From Daucus carota subsp. sativus (lineage: Eukaryota; Streptophyta; Magnoliopsida; Apiales; Apiaceae): a DNA stretch of 64,000 bases. A model generated the notes under the pieces. It made no database searches. It saw only the letters and a list, made by a program, of their open reading frames with translations, and was not told the DNA's origin. The stretch covers positions 44,603,598-44,667,597 of the forward strand of contig NC_030385.2 of the NCBI RefSeq assembly GCF_001625215.2, given 5' to 3'. Shown one piece after another: positions 63,581 to 64,000 of this stretch. Made by a program: the position numbers and the translations under genes. The first letter of the stretch is position 1. The number at the start of each line of letters is the position of its first letter.

Positions 63581-64000
63581 TTAATATTCACGGTTACTGT
63601 ATCCAGATCTAGATCTTAAAGGTCCTGAAGGTCTTCTCCCTTCCATGGCTTCCTTCTTTACTTGACAACTTGAGCAGAGAAAAGGACCATCCCAGGACCG
63701 CAAGTTTCTTGCATTTAATTGATCTACATGTATGGAAATACCGTCTCCCGGTTTCATCTCTACTTGACAGACTACACACATGAACAACTTGAACATGTTG
63801 CAGATTGGGTATTTTGTATCAAACCTGCAAGCCACAAAAAACTTGTATTAGCCAAGATCAAATTTGTAATGTTGACTTGTCAAGAAGAGAATGTGATTAT
63901 GGCGGGATAAAGCATTGCAACTACAGACCTTTCTGAAAGCATTGCAGATCCTTCCTCTACTAATTCCTCAACCTCATATGGTTCATTGTAATCTTTCTCC
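63581..64000 (-). CDS. C-terminal exons of a Cys-rich protein, probably protein phosphatase 2C (At1g47380 type)
   Basis: Two exons are visible: the last (63581-63824) and part of the preceding one (63929 to beyond 64000). They join in phase as GSAMLSER|FDTKYPICNMF. The sequence runs NEPYEVEELVEEGSAMLSER, then a paired-cysteine module CVVC (after MFKLFM) and CSSC (in WDGPFLCSSCQ), spaced like a zinc ribbon, then KKEAMEGRRPSG and a basic tail. From memory, a small plant PP2C subgroup (At1g47380, At1g68410) has this EEGSAML..CxxC..GPFLC..C..KKxAMEGKR extension after the phosphatase domain. The catalytic domain itself lies right of the window, so the PP2C call is inference. The exon boundaries are well supported. 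Confidence 0.65.

Overview
The window is nuclear DNA from a flowering plant, most likely a eudicot. It is AT-rich and intron-bearing, its genes are separated by kilobases of non-coding DNA, and it holds many short terminal-inverted-repeat (TIR) elements. Nothing bacterial or viral was seen. The species cannot be fixed from the sequence; an asterid is only a guess. All splice models below were built by eye from GT/AG sites, reading phase and remembered family sequences.

Layout. (1) 0-3.1 kb, minus: 5' part of a DCL-like (DUF3223) plastid protein, continuing past the left edge. (2) 6.2-9.2 kb, plus: a COR27/COR28-like cold- and clock-regulated protein with an evening element in its promoter. 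(3) 10.2-13.6 kb, plus: a COQ10 coenzyme-Q-binding START protein. (4) 14.7-16.6 kb, minus: a chloroplast thioredoxin-like 4 protein. (5) 17.2-38.5 kb: a gene-poor block built from eight diverged copies of one transcription-unit-like module. All lie on the minus strand, each with a TATA box and heat-shock-element-like upstream sequence, interleaved with TIR insertions and two copies of an acidic coding fragment. (6) 39.2-42.6 kb, plus: a CYPRO4/DEM (Vid27-like) protein. (7) 43.2-45.2 kb, plus: an LHCA5-like photosystem I antenna protein. (8) 45.7-49.8 kb, minus: a WEB1-like coiled-coil protein. (9) 50-59 kb: mostly intergenic, with a Mutator-like element, a Tourist-like element, Stowaway elements and a local duplication. 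(10) 59.2-60.1 kb, minus: a BKI1-like membrane-associated kinase inhibitor. (11) 60-63.5 kb: intergenic, with degenerate retrotransposon-type primer-binding motifs. (12) 63.6-64.0 kb, minus: 3' exons of a Cys-rich protein, probably the C-terminus of a protein phosphatase 2C.

The genes do not form an operon. Several act in plastids or light biology (DCL, TRX-like 4, LHCA5, WEB1, COR27). From memory, several Arabidopsis counterparts fall into close locus-number clusters (At1g45230/At1g45474/At1g47380, At5g42750/At5g42900, At4g33400/At4g33980), so the window is probably an old collinear block.

The most unusual part is the 17-38 kb array. Its upstream regions contain phased GAA/CTC/TTC triplets that look like heat-shock elements; they are strongest at 17.97-18.23 kb. 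Its transcribed part shows no frame that stays intact across the copies. It is either a decaying family of heat-inducible small-protein genes or a family of heat-inducible non-coding transcripts. Several insertions in the array have exact target-site duplications whose empty sites survive in sister copies.
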